Assembly (NCBI GenBank): GCA_919902965.1
Contig: CAKKSJ010000375.1
Location: forward strand, 1 to 14,794
Length of the DNA stretch: 14,794 nt
Origin: Burkholderiales bacterium
GTDB lineage: Bacteria > Pseudomonadota > Gammaproteobacteria > Burkholderiales > SG8-39
Direction: 5' to 3'
Shown here: one piece after another, positions 1 through 6,961 of the stretch
How the letters are laid out: the number at the start of each line of letters is the position of its first letter
How positions within the stretch are numbered: the stretch's first letter is position 1
Made by a program: the position numbers and the translations under genes
The notes under the pieces: generated by a model
Databases searched by the model: none
The model's input: the letters and a program-made list of their open reading frames with translations, nothing else
Told to the model about the DNA's origin: nothing

Positions 1-813
1 CACCAGCGCCGCCATTCCACCCGGACTGAAGCGCATCATCAGGAACAACAGGCCGCCGTACACCAGCAGCTTGTAATCGCCGATGACCTGAAACCAGGAG
101 GGCAGCACCGACAGCACGGCCGCGGACACGGTGACGCCGATCACGGAGCCGATGCCCCCCACCACCACCATCGACAGCACGGTAATCGATTCGATGAAGC
201 CGAAGCTGTCAGGCGCGATGAACTTCAGATGCTGCGCGTACAGCGCGCCGCTCAAGCCGGCGAGTGCAGTGCCCAGAGCGAACGCCGTCAGTTTGAAACG
301 CGGCACGTCTATGCCCATCACGCGCACCGTATCCTCGTCCTCGGCGATCGCCGCAAACACGCGCCCCATCCAGCAGCGCCGCACATAGGCTGAAAGAAAA
401 GCCACGGCGGCAGCCATCGCCACGGCGAACAGCATGAATACCAGCTTGGACATACCGCTGTCCGGAATGGCGGAGATGCCCATCTCGCCCCCCAGCATAT
501 CCTGTTGCCGCACTACCCCGACAAACAGGAAACCCACGCCCATGGTGGTGATGGCGAGAAAATCCGCCCGCACCCGCAGGCTGGCAAAGCCTACGATTAC
601 GCCGAGCGCGCCGGCGAGCAGCATGGCCAGAGGCAGTGTCAGCAGAAACGGAACCCCTGCCTTCGCGAACATGCCCGAGCTATAGGCGCCGACGCCCAGA
701 AATGCGGCGTGCCCCAGGCTGATCTGCCCGCAGAAACCGGTGATGAGATTGAGCGACAAGGCAAACAGCACGCTGATGGCCATGGTCGTCGCAAGGGAGA
801 TTTCGTATTCCAT
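1..813 (-). CDS. livM: Branched-chain/amide-type ABC transporter permease, LivM family (partial, 3' end cut)
   Basis: This is the second inner-membrane permease of a HAAT-type ABC importer (the branched-chain amino acid and amide uptake family). I translated the minus strand directly. It begins MEYEISLATTMAISVLFALS and stays open for 271 codons to the window edge. The stretch GFCGQISLGHAAFLGVGAY, near residues 27-45, is the LivM signature, and the rest is a run of hydrophobic segments. LivM proteins are usually about 320-360 residues, so only the C-terminal tail should be missing. The start codon lies 3 bp after the livH stop, which implies one transcript and translational coupling. The ATPase genes livG and livF would be expected just beyond the left edge. 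The substrate cannot be read from the permease; the neighbouring HutC-like regulator and FTCD suggest histidine or a related compound rather than leucine (inference). Confidence 0.9.
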   Translation of the reverse strand, partial: MEYEISLATTMAISVLFALSLNLITGFCGQISLGHAAFLGVGAYSSGMFAKAGVPFLLTLPLAMLLAGALGVIVGFASLRVRADFLAITTMGVGFLFVGVVRQQDMLGGEMGISAIPDSGMSKLVFMLFAVAMAAAVAFLSAYVRRCWMGRVFAAIAEDEDTVRVMGIDVPRFKLTAFALGTALAGLSGALYAQHLKFIAPDSFGFIESITVLSMVVVGGIGSVIGVTVSAAVLSVLPSWFQVIGDYKLLVYGGLLFLMMRFSPGGMAALV

Positions 814-816
814 CGA

Positions 817-1680
817 TCAGGATCTCGCGAACATGCCCTGGGGCCGCCACATCAGGACCAGGATCAGGAAGGCGAAGGCGATCGCGTTGCGGTCAAGATA
901 ATGTCCGAGATAGATGGTGCCGAAGGACTCCACCACGCCCAGCACCAGCGAAGCCGCCAGGGTGCCGCGCACCGAGCCGAGCCCGCCGAGTACGATAATG
1001 GCGAGCGCCTTGTAGGAAGGCACGCTGCCCATGGTAGGTTCCACCAGGTTGTTGAGCACGGACACCATCACGCCGGCGTATGCCGCCAGTGCGGAACCTA
1101 CGAAGAAATTGATATCACCCACCCTGCGCAGCGAAATGCCGAAGGACTCGGCCATTTGCGGATCCGATACGGTCGCCTGGCATGCCACGCCGATGCGGGT
1201 TCGGGTCTGCAGCAGGCTCAGCGCTCCGATGATCGCAGCGCTCCCCAGTATCACCGCAATCTCGGCCAGCTTGAATCGCAGGAATCCGAACAGAACCACC
1301 TGCCCTTGCAGAAACGCGTATTTATAGGAAAGCCCGGACGGTCCGAAGATGATGCGAAAAAGTTCCTCGGCGGCGATATACAGGCCGATGGAGGCAATCA
1401 GCGGCACGAACGGCGGTTGGTGCAGTATCGGCTGGTAGCACAGACGGAACACCAGGATCCCGCCTATGCCGGCGACGATCATTGCGGCGACAATCGCTGC
1501 GGCCAAGCTGCCGGTTTGATTGGCAACCATCACACCGATATAGCCACCCAGGGTGAAAAAGGCGGCGTGGGCGACGTGCAGGATGCGCAGCAAACCGTAG
1601 ACCAGCGTCAGCCCCAGGGCGATCAGGGCGTAAATGCTGCCCTGGATCAAACCCTGGGCGATCAGCTCGACATACAGCAT
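817..1680 (-). CDS. livH: Branched-chain/amide-type ABC transporter permease, LivH family
   Basis: This 287-residue inner-membrane permease pairs with LivM to form the channel of a HAAT-type ABC importer. The N-terminus, MLYVELIAQGLIQGSIYALI followed by ALGLTLVYGLLRILHVAH, is the typical LivH opening. GGLGSVRGTLAASLVLGVVE, about 50-70 residues from the C-terminus, is the conserved cytoplasmic-loop motif of the family. The length is normal. A strong ribosome-binding sequence, GGAGGA, sits 10 bp upstream of the ATG (plus-strand 1691-1696). The gene lies between livK (79 bp upstream) and livM (3 bp downstream), all leftward, so it belongs to one operon. A short palindrome in the livK-livH gap may lower its expression relative to the binding protein. 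Confidence 0.93.
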   Translation of the reverse strand: MLYVELIAQGLIQGSIYALIALGLTLVYGLLRILHVAHAAFFTLGGYIGVMVANQTGSLAAAIVAAMIVAGIGGILVFRLCYQPILHQPPFVPLIASIGLYIAAEELFRIIFGPSGLSYKYAFLQGQVVLFGFLRFKLAEIAVILGSAAIIGALSLLQTRTRIGVACQATVSDPQMAESFGISLRRVGDINFFVGSALAAYAGVMVSVLNNLVEPTMGSVPSYKALAIIVLGGLGSVRGTLAASLVLGVVESFGTIYLGHYLDRNAIAFAFLILVLMWRPQGMFARS

Positions 1681-1712
1681 GCGACAGGCTTCCTCCGCGA
1701 CGCCGTCGGCAC

Positions 1713-1728
1713 ATCCCCGCGCGGGGAT
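1713..1728. repeat. 16-bp perfect palindrome between livK and livH
   Basis: ATCCCCGCGCGGGGAT is a perfect palindrome. It lies 31 bp beyond the livK stop and upstream of the livH ribosome-binding site. In the leftward transcript it can fold into a 6-bp stem with a GCGC loop. No U-tract follows, so it is not a standard intrinsic terminator. Similar stem-loops after binding-protein genes are known to protect the upstream mRNA or to reduce read-through into permease genes. That role is inferred here. Confidence 0.45.
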
Positions 1729-1759
1729 TAGTCAGCGCGGGAAAATGCTCGAATCGGTC

Positions 1760-2908
1760 TTATTTGGCCTTGGTCGGCGGCGCGAGCAGCAGCGGATCGG
1801 AAATCACCGAATGGCGGTGAAACGCCTTGCCCTTGACTACCTGCACCTGCACGTCTTTCTTCACTTCGTGCAGGTCGTTGAAGCTGAGCGTGCCGATGGG
1901 TGTGCTGAAGCTGCCGCCCTCGATCGCCTTCTTCAGCGCCTCGCCGCCTTTGCCGCCGGTCTTCTTCAAGCCCTCGATGGCGATGGCGGTTGCCGTGAAG
2001 GTCGATGCCCCGACCATGTCCGCGCCGTAGTTGTACGCCGCGCGGAAATCCTTCAGAAACGCCTGCGTGACTGGCGAATTCGAGTCGCGATCGAGCGAAG
2101 TGGTGACCAGCGTGCCCTCGGAGGCCGCGCCCGCGATTTCGATGAACTTCTCCGAGTCGTAGCCTTCCTGTCCTATGATCGGGACGCTGACGCCGGCCGC
2201 GCGCAATTGATTCACCAGCGGCCCGGCGGTGAAGTAATAGCCCGAGGCATAAAGCAACTCGGGATTGTCCGATTTCACCTTGGAGATCATCGCGCCAAAC
2301 TGGCGATCGGGGATGCTGTACTCGTACTCGTTGATGATCTTTACGCCGAATTTCGGCGCGGCCTCCTTGAAGCCGTTGGCGAGCGCCTGGCCGAAGTCGT
2401 TCTTGAGGGTGATCAGCACCACTTTCTTCTTGCCCAGATCGCTCGCCAGTTTGGCGCCGGCGCGCCCCTGCACTTCGCCCATGGTCGCGGTGCGGAACAC
2501 ATAATCGCCCGCCAGGGTCACATCCGGGTGGATCGAATACGCCACCACGTAAGGTACTTTCGCTGCCTGGAACAGCGGCGCAGCCGCGCGGGTCGAGGCG
2601 GAATACGAACCGGACACGCCGACCACTACCTTGTCTTTCTCGATCAGCTTGGTCGCCGCGGGCGCGGCTTCCTTGGGCGAGGCCTGGTCATCATAGATCA
2701 CCAGCTCGATTTTCTCGCCCTTGATTCCGCCTTTGGCGTTGGCATCGGCCACCGCCAGCTTGGCGCCGTCCAGCGCCGACTTGCCGTCGGCCGCGGCGAA
2801 ACCCGTCAGCGGTACGTTGATGCCGATTTTCACCTGCGCCCAGGCGGGTACCCCAAACTGCAATGCGAATGCCGCGGTTGCTGCAATTGCCAGTCTCATG
2901 TGGTTCAT
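1760..2908 (-). CDS. livK: Periplasmic substrate-binding protein of HAAT-type ABC transporter (LivK-like)
   Basis: This is a 382-residue type I periplasmic binding protein (Peripla_BP_6 family) that captures the ligand for the LivHM permease. Residues 1-24 form a signal peptide: Met-Arg, a hydrophobic core, then an AWA/Q cleavage site, after which the mature protein begins QVKIGINVPLTGFAAADGKS. The motifs VVGVSGSYSAST and VPIIGQEGYDSEKF fit the ligand-binding lobes of the family. I chose the ATG at 2908 because it places the signal peptide at the N-terminus and has GAGAGG about 8 nt upstream. A longer reading frame runs up to 3343, but it would cross the operator region and the divergent gene. 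The gene is first in the leftward livKHM operon and diverges from a HutC-like regulator, with a HutC-type operator in its leader. The ligand is unknown; histidine, urocanate or a formimino compound are candidates by context. Confidence 0.93.
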   Translation of the reverse strand: MNHMRLAIAATAAFALQFGVPAWAQVKIGINVPLTGFAAADGKSALDGAKLAVADANAKGGIKGEKIELVIYDDQASPKEAAPAATKLIEKDKVVVGVSGSYSASTRAAAPLFQAAKVPYVVAYSIHPDVTLAGDYVFRTATMGEVQGRAGAKLASDLGKKKVVLITLKNDFGQALANGFKEAAPKFGVKIINEYEYSIPDRQFGAMISKVKSDNPELLYASGYYFTAGPLVNQLRAAGVSVPIIGQEGYDSEKFIEIAGAASEGTLVTTSLDRDSNSPVTQAFLKDFRAAYNYGADMVGASTFTATAIAIEGLKKTGGKGGEALKKAIEGGSFSTPIGTLSFNDLHEVKKDVQVQVVKGKAFHRHSVISDPLLLAPPTKAK

Positions 2909-2995
2909 GTGATTGCCTCTCGTCAGATTGAGCGTTGGAATCCGCCGCCTGCGCCATCCGCCATGTCTTTCCTGGCCGGATGCCGCAAACAAACA

Positions 2996-3008
2996 GTTGT
3001 CTATACAA
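2996..3008. promoter_or_regulatory. Putative HutC-type operator, site 1
   Basis: GTTGTCTATACAA contains GTCTATAC, an exact fit to GT-N-TA-N-AC, the operator pattern described for the HutC subfamily of GntR regulators. It is the exact reverse complement of site 2 (3054-3066). It lies just downstream of the predicted leftward start of transcription, in the livK leader, where bound repressor would block the transporter operon. Binding by the adjacent regulator is inferred. Confidence 0.65.
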
Positions 3009-3020
3009 AGATGCAGCGCC

Positions 3021-3049
3021 AATGTAGCACCTAATTTTTCCCCATGCAA
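3021..3049 (-). promoter_or_regulatory. Predicted sigma70-type promoter for livKHM
   Basis: Read on the minus strand, TTGCAT (3044-3049) and TACATT (3021-3026) are separated by exactly 17 bp and resemble -35 and -10 elements. Transcription would begin near 3014, giving a livK leader of about 105 nt. The two HutC-type sites lie on either side of this promoter. A short inverted repeat, CCCC-ATGCAA-GGGG (3040-3053), overlaps the -35 region. No equally good rightward promoter is visible; TATAGA at 3057-3062, inside site 2, could be a weak -10 for the regulator gene. Confidence 0.5.
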
Positions 3050-3053
3050 GGGG

Positions 3054-3066
3054 TTGTATAGACAAC
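3054..3066. promoter_or_regulatory. Putative HutC-type operator, site 2
   Basis: TTGTATAGACAAC contains GTATAGAC, again matching GT-N-TA-N-AC, and is the exact inverted copy of site 1 with 45 bp between them. It ends 14 bp before the predicted start codon of the HutC-like gene and lies just upstream of the leftward -35. It is therefore well placed for autorepression of the regulator gene and, together with site 1, for cooperative or looping repression of livKHM (inference). Confidence 0.65.
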
Positions 3067-3080
3067 AGGAACGCCGGACA

Positions 3081-3857
3081 ATGGAACTCTCCCGCAACTC
3101 CCGAAGAAGGCGTGCGATGCGTACCAGCGGCAAGACGGCAGAAGGCGAGCGCCAGCGCAAGGCCGGTGTTCCGTCGTTCCAGCAGATCAAGAACCACATT
3201 CTGCAGGGCATCCATGCCGGCGAATGGAAGGAAGGCGACCAGATACCGACCGAAGCCGCCTTGAGCCGGCAGTTCGGCGTAGCGCGCATGACGGTCAACC
3301 GCGCCCTGCGCGAACTCGCGTCCGAGCAAAGCGTGAACCGCATTCAGGGCGTCGGAACCTACGTCGCGCAGCAGAAATATCAGTCCACGCTGGTTGCGAT
3401 CCGCAGCATTGCCGACGAAGTGCGCGGACGCGGGCACGAGCATGCCTGCTCGGTGGTACTGCTGGATGGCATTCGGGCCCCTGCCGCGCTGGCGCGACAA
3501 TTCGACGCCCGCCGCGGAATCCGTCTGTTTCATTCGATTCTGGTGCACTACGAAAACGAGATTCAGATTCAGGTGGAGGATCGCTGGGTCAACGCTGCCC
3601 TGGCGCCGGACTACCTGATGCAGGACTTCGCCCACTCGACCCCGAACGAGTACCTGATGCGCGTCGCGCCGCTGCAGGGGGTGAGCTATCGCATCGAGGC
3701 AAGATTCCCCCCCGCGGACATCCGCAAGCGCTTGGCAATGCGCGCGGGCGAACCCTGTCTGGTGCTATATCGAACCACCAGATCGCGCGGCATGGTCGCA
3801 TCCGTGGCCACGATGTGGCACCCGGCCGGCCGCTATCAGTTTACCGGATCGTTTTAG
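3081..3857 (+). CDS. hutC: GntR-family transcriptional regulator, HutC-like (UTRA domain)
   Basis: This is a 258-residue cytoplasmic DNA-binding regulator. Residues about 32-97 form a GntR winged helix-turn-helix, with IPTEAALSRQFGVARMTVNR at positions 55-74 spanning the recognition helix. Residues about 115-255 form a UTRA ligand-binding domain. VEDRWVNAALAPDYLMQDF followed by TPNEYLMRVAPLQG closely resembles HutC, the urocanate-responsive repressor of histidine utilisation. Urocanate as ligand is inferred from the family. The ATG at 3081 has AGGA ending 10 nt upstream. An in-frame ATG at 3117 has a better-spaced AGAAGG and gives a 246-residue protein, so it is a real alternative, particularly because site 2 lies only 14 bp before 3081. 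The gene is followed 49 bp later by the FTCD gene on the same strand and diverges from livKHM. Confidence 0.9.
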   Translation: MELSRNSRRRRAMRTSGKTAEGERQRKAGVPSFQQIKNHILQGIHAGEWKEGDQIPTEAALSRQFGVARMTVNRALRELASEQSVNRIQGVGTYVAQQKYQSTLVAIRSIADEVRGRGHEHACSVVLLDGIRAPAALARQFDARRGIRLFHSILVHYENEIQIQVEDRWVNAALAPDYLMQDFAHSTPNEYLMRVAPLQGVSYRIEARFPPADIRKRLAMRAGEPCLVLYRTTRSRGMVASVATMWHPAGRYQFTGSF

Positions 3858-3906
3858 AACCTGAGCCCATGCAGCACGGCCTGAATCCACCAACAGCGAG
3901 GACAAT

Positions 3907-5754
3907 ATGACCCAGCGCGTCGTCGAATGCGTACCGAACTTTTCCGAAGGCCGCGATCTGGCCAAAATGCGCCAGATCACCGATGCCATAGAGTCGGTGC
4001 GCGGCGTCAAACTCCTGGACGTCGACCCCGGCGCGGACACCAACCGCTCCGTAGTCACTTTCGTCGGCGACCCGGACAGCGTGGTCGAGGCCGCGTTCCG
4101 GGGCATCGCGACAGCGGCAAAGCTAATCGACATGCGCCGGCAGACCGGCGCGCATCCGCGCATGGGCGCCTGCGACGTCTGCCCTTTCATTCCGGTCGAA
4201 GGCGTCAGCATGGACGATTGCGCCGAACTCGCGCGACGCCTGGGCGAGCGCGTAGGCCGGGAACTCGAAATCCCTGTGTATCTCTATGAACACGCGGCCA
4301 GCCGCCCCGAACGCAGGAATCTGGCGGTGGTGCGCAAGGGTGAATACGAAGGACTGGAGAAGAAGTTGCAGGATCCGGCGTGGCAGCCGGACTTCGGCCC
4401 GGCGCGCTTCAATCCGGGTTTCGGCGCGCTGATCACCGGCGCGCGCGAATTCCTCATCGCCTACAACATCGACCTCAACAGCACCGACAAGGCGCAGGCG
4501 AGCGACATCGCCATGGAACTGCGCGAAAAAGGGCGCGTGGCCCGGCGCGTTCAAACCAATGCCTATTATTCGAGCGGCAAGGAACTGCGCTATGCGGAAG
4601 CATCGTTTCCCTGCGGCAACTGCGATTTCGACGGCAAGTACTTCGAAGCGACCGAAGCGCACTGCCGCGAAACCCACGGCTACGAACTGCGCGAGCTGCT
4701 CGCCGCGAACGACATCGACGCGGCCAAGGGCGTGGTCGGGCAGCGCGTATATCGCGCCGGCCTGTTCAGGGCGTGCAAGGCCATAGGCTGGTACGTGGAC
4801 GCGTACAAGCGCGCGCAGATCTCGATCAACCTGACCAACTGGCGCGTCACCTCGGCGCGCGCGGTGCTCGAAGCCGCGCGCAAACTGGCCGCGGCGCGCG
4901 GGCTGGTGGTGACTGGCAGCGAAATCGTCGGCCTGGTGCCGTTCCAGGCGCTGTACCAGGCCGGGCGGGCCTATCTCGAAGACCAGGGCAAGCGCGCGGC
5001 CGTCCCGGTCATGGACGTGCTCCAGGCCGCGGTGCTCAGCATGGGTCTGAACGACGTAGCGCGGTTTGAACTGGAAAAGAAAGTACTCGGATTGCCCAAG
5101 GCCTACGCCGCCGGCCTGATGGACATGGCTTGCCGCGACCTCGTCGACGAAGTCAGCCGCGCAACCCCGGCGCCGGGCGGCGGATCGATCGCCGCCCTCG
5201 CCGGAAGTCTGGGCGCGGCGCTCGCGTCGATGGTAGCCAATCTGACGCAAGGCAAAGCCGCGAACGAAACTGCCGAGCAACAACTCCTGGCCGCCGCTGA
5301 AAAAGCGCAGCGCGTGAAAGACGCCATGGTGCTGGCGGTGGACGAAGATACCTTTGCCTTCAGCGCGTACATGGACGCGCGCCGACTGCCCGCGGGCACT
5401 GCCGAAGAGCAGGCACGGCGCAATGCGAAAATGCAGGATGGCCTCAAGCTTGCGGTCGAAGTGCCGCTGCGCACGGCGCGCCTCAGCTACGAAGCCATGG
5501 AAGCCGCGGAAATGGCCATGCAGCACGGCAATCCAAACTCCATCACGGATGCAATGGTGGGTTTCACCATTGCCTCCGCAGGTGTGCGCGGCGGCATCTG
5601 GAACGTGCTGATCAACCTGAAAGACCTCAGCGACGCGGCCTTCGTGGCCGAAATGCGACCGGTCTGCGCCAAGCTGCTGGCCCAGGCCGACGCCCTCGTC
5701 GCGCGCGCAACCACAGACGGAAACGCGCGGCTCGATTCGATGTTGCCGAATTAG
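3907..5754 (+). CDS. ftcD: Bifunctional glutamate formimidoyltransferase / formimidoyltetrahydrofolate cyclodeaminase (FTCD) with zinc-finger-like insert
   Basis: This 615-residue cytoplasmic enzyme should transfer the formimino group of N-formimino-L-glutamate, the histidine breakdown product, to tetrahydrofolate. It should then cyclise the product to 5,10-methenyl-THF with release of ammonia. The N-terminal formiminotransferase opens MTQRVVECVPNFSEG. It contains GAHPRMGACDVCPFIPV (81-97), with His83 at the position of the catalytic His82 of the mammalian enzyme. AQISINLTNWRVTS and VTGSEIVGLVPFQALY complete this domain. The cyclodeaminase domain spans about 405-600, with ATPAPGGGSIAALAGSLGAA and GGIWNVLINLKDLSD. 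Mammalian FTCD is about 541 residues; the excess is mainly an insert at about 211-287 with Cys236, Cys239, His252 and His257 in C2H2 spacing. The ATG has GAGGA 4 nt upstream. The gene probably shares a transcript with the HutC-like gene. A single-chain FTCD is less usual in proteobacterial hut pathways than HutG or HutF-HutG. Confidence 0.93.
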   Translation: MTQRVVECVPNFSEGRDLAKMRQITDAIESVRGVKLLDVDPGADTNRSVVTFVGDPDSVVEAAFRGIATAAKLIDMRRQTGAHPRMGACDVCPFIPVEGVSMDDCAELARRLGERVGRELEIPVYLYEHAASRPERRNLAVVRKGEYEGLEKKLQDPAWQPDFGPARFNPGFGALITGAREFLIAYNIDLNSTDKAQASDIAMELREKGRVARRVQTNAYYSSGKELRYAEASFPCGNCDFDGKYFEATEAHCRETHGYELRELLAANDIDAAKGVVGQRVYRAGLFRACKAIGWYVDAYKRAQISINLTNWRVTSARAVLEAARKLAAARGLVVTGSEIVGLVPFQALYQAGRAYLEDQGKRAAVPVMDVLQAAVLSMGLNDVARFELEKKVLGLPKAYAAGLMDMACRDLVDEVSRATPAPGGGSIAALAGSLGAALASMVANLTQGKAANETAEQQLLAAAEKAQRVKDAMVLAVDEDTFAFSAYMDARRLPAGTAEEQARRNAKMQDGLKLAVEVPLRTARLSYEAMEAAEMAMQHGNPNSITDAMVGFTIASAGVRGGIWNVLINLKDLSDAAFVAEMRPVCAKLLAQADALVARATTDGNARLDSMLPN

Positions 5755-5768
5755 GCTTGCGCGCAAGC
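5755..5768. repeat. 14-bp palindrome between convergent FTCD and oxidoreductase genes
   Basis: GCTTGCGCGCAAGC is a perfect palindrome starting at the base after the FTCD stop codon and ending 8 bp before the stop of the convergent oxidoreductase gene. Its position fits a shared bidirectional transcription stop. There is no clear T-run on either side, so it would be a weak or Rho-assisted site if it acts at all. Confidence 0.3.
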
Positions 5769-5776
5769 GCCGCTAT

Positions 5777-6769
5777 TCAAATAGAACCGGTATCCACGCT
5801 AATTCGACTACCGTCATTCGCGGCCGAGCGGATCGCGGCCTCCATTACCGCAACGCCGTGTACGACCTCGTCCACCGGCACCGGGTAGGTCGCAGTGCCG
5901 GCCACCGCATCCGCAAACGCTTCCAGCTCGGCACGCTCTATGTCCACCAGCGGATATTCGATGCGCCGTACCTTGCCTTCGATGTCGCAGACTTCCAGGA
6001 TCCGGTGATCGAGCAGATGCAGCCAGCCGCGAGTGCCGAACACCTGCAGTCGCACAATGCGGCCGGTCGCGGTGAGCGTGCTGATGCAGCCGGTGGCGCC
6101 GCTGGCAAAGCGCGCGTATGCCGAGGTCGTGTCGTCCAGTTCCACCGTCAGCACCCTGCGCTGGCTCTCACAGCGCATCGCGGCGATCGGTCCGGCTAGC
6201 GCAATGAAGGCGTCGATGATGTGTATGCCCATAGCGGTCATGCCTCCCGCGGGGCTTTCCCCCTGCGTCGCCCGCCACGCACCCGGGTCATAAGCCAGGC
6301 CGAAGTTGCCAGAAAAATTGCCTTCCAGATGGAGGATCTCACCCAGTTCCCCCGCCACGACGCGGCGTTTCATCTCCAGAAAAGCGGGCAGAAAACGCCG
6401 GTTATGGCCGAGCGCGAGCACGACTCCGGCTGCGCGACAGGCCTGCGCCGCTGCGCGCGCGCTTGCCGCGTCCAGGGTGAACGGCTTCTCCACAAAGACG
6501 TGTCTGCCGGCGCCGGCCGCAGCGATGACCTGCTCAGCATGCATGGAATGCGGCGTGGCCAGGACGACGGCGTCGACCTGCGGGTCGGCCAGCACCTGCG
6601 CCAGACTGCCGCTCAGGGCCAGGCCGCGCGCCGTGCAGTACGCGCGCAGCTTGTCGGGCGTTCTTGCCACGACCTGGGTGTAGCGTAGCTTTGCGCTCTC
6701 CGGCGCGCAGACTGCATCGACCAGCCGCCGACCCCAGCGGCCCAGACCGACGATAGCGACGTTCAGCAT
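5777..6769 (-). CDS. Gfo/Idh/MocA-family NAD(P)-dependent oxidoreductase
   Basis: This 330-residue cytoplasmic oxidoreductase has an N-terminal Rossmann fold (MLNVAIVGLGRWGRRLV, dinucleotide motif GLGRWG at 8-13) and a C-terminal substrate-binding domain. EKP at 94-96, which carries the conserved lysine, GHNRRF at 121-126 and GGMTAMGIHIID at 175-186 with His183 and Asp186 are the usual family landmarks. Length is normal. Members act on sugars, inositols, dihydrodiols and related alcohols, and this sequence alone does not identify the substrate. The gene converges on FTCD with 22 bp between stops and has no other leftward partner, so its role is not tied to the hut-like module. The ATG at 6769 places the Rossmann motif correctly, but no good ribosome-binding sequence is visible in front of it. 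Confidence 0.88.
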   Translation of the reverse strand: MLNVAIVGLGRWGRRLVDAVCAPESAKLRYTQVVARTPDKLRAYCTARGLALSGSLAQVLADPQVDAVVLATPHSMHAEQVIAAAGAGRHVFVEKPFTLDAASARAAAQACRAAGVVLALGHNRRFLPAFLEMKRRVVAGELGEILHLEGNFSGNFGLAYDPGAWRATQGESPAGGMTAMGIHIIDAFIALAGPIAAMRCESQRRVLTVELDDTTSAYARFASGATGCISTLTATGRIVRLQVFGTRGWLHLLDHRILEVCDIEGKVRRIEYPLVDIERAELEAFADAVAGTATYPVPVDEVVHGVAVMEAAIRSAANDGSRISVDTGSI

Positions 6770-6875
6770 GGGTATGCGTGCATAAATATTAGTCTCCGCG
6801 CGCCGGCGGGCGAGGACTCCCCCGCATTATGAAGGCAATGTAGGCGCCGGTCCCGGATCGTTGCATGAAATTTGC

Positions 6876-6889
6876 TTGATTCTCGTCAA
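6876..6889. promoter_or_regulatory. Putative FNR/Anr-type box upstream of hemerythrin gene
   Basis: TTGATTCTCGTCAA matches the FNR/Anr/CRP-family anaerobic consensus TTGAT-N4-ATCAA at 9 of 10 fixed positions (G for A at the first base of the second half). It is centred about 79 bp before the hemerythrin GTG. A weak -10-like AACATT at 6912-6917 lies where a class II FNR promoter, with its box at -41.5, would need it. Function is inferred from sequence and position. Confidence 0.45.
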
Positions 6890-6961
6890 TGCCGGGCTCC
6901 CAAAAGCCGGCAACATTTGCTTGTGGCCAGGATGTCTGCAGCTGCCTCAAAGGGAAGTATC

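Noticed and set aside
505..3034. Long plus-strand open frames opposite the liv genes (505-1731 and 1634-3034)
   Set aside because: They are antisense to LivH and LivK, which have clear family motifs. Their translations are rich in His, Arg, Gln and Gly without domains, as expected of shadow frames in GC-rich DNA.
4123..5766. 547-codon minus-strand frame opposite FTCD
   Set aside because: It is a shadow of the FTCD gene: no recognisable motif, skewed composition, and complete overlap with a well-supported enzyme.
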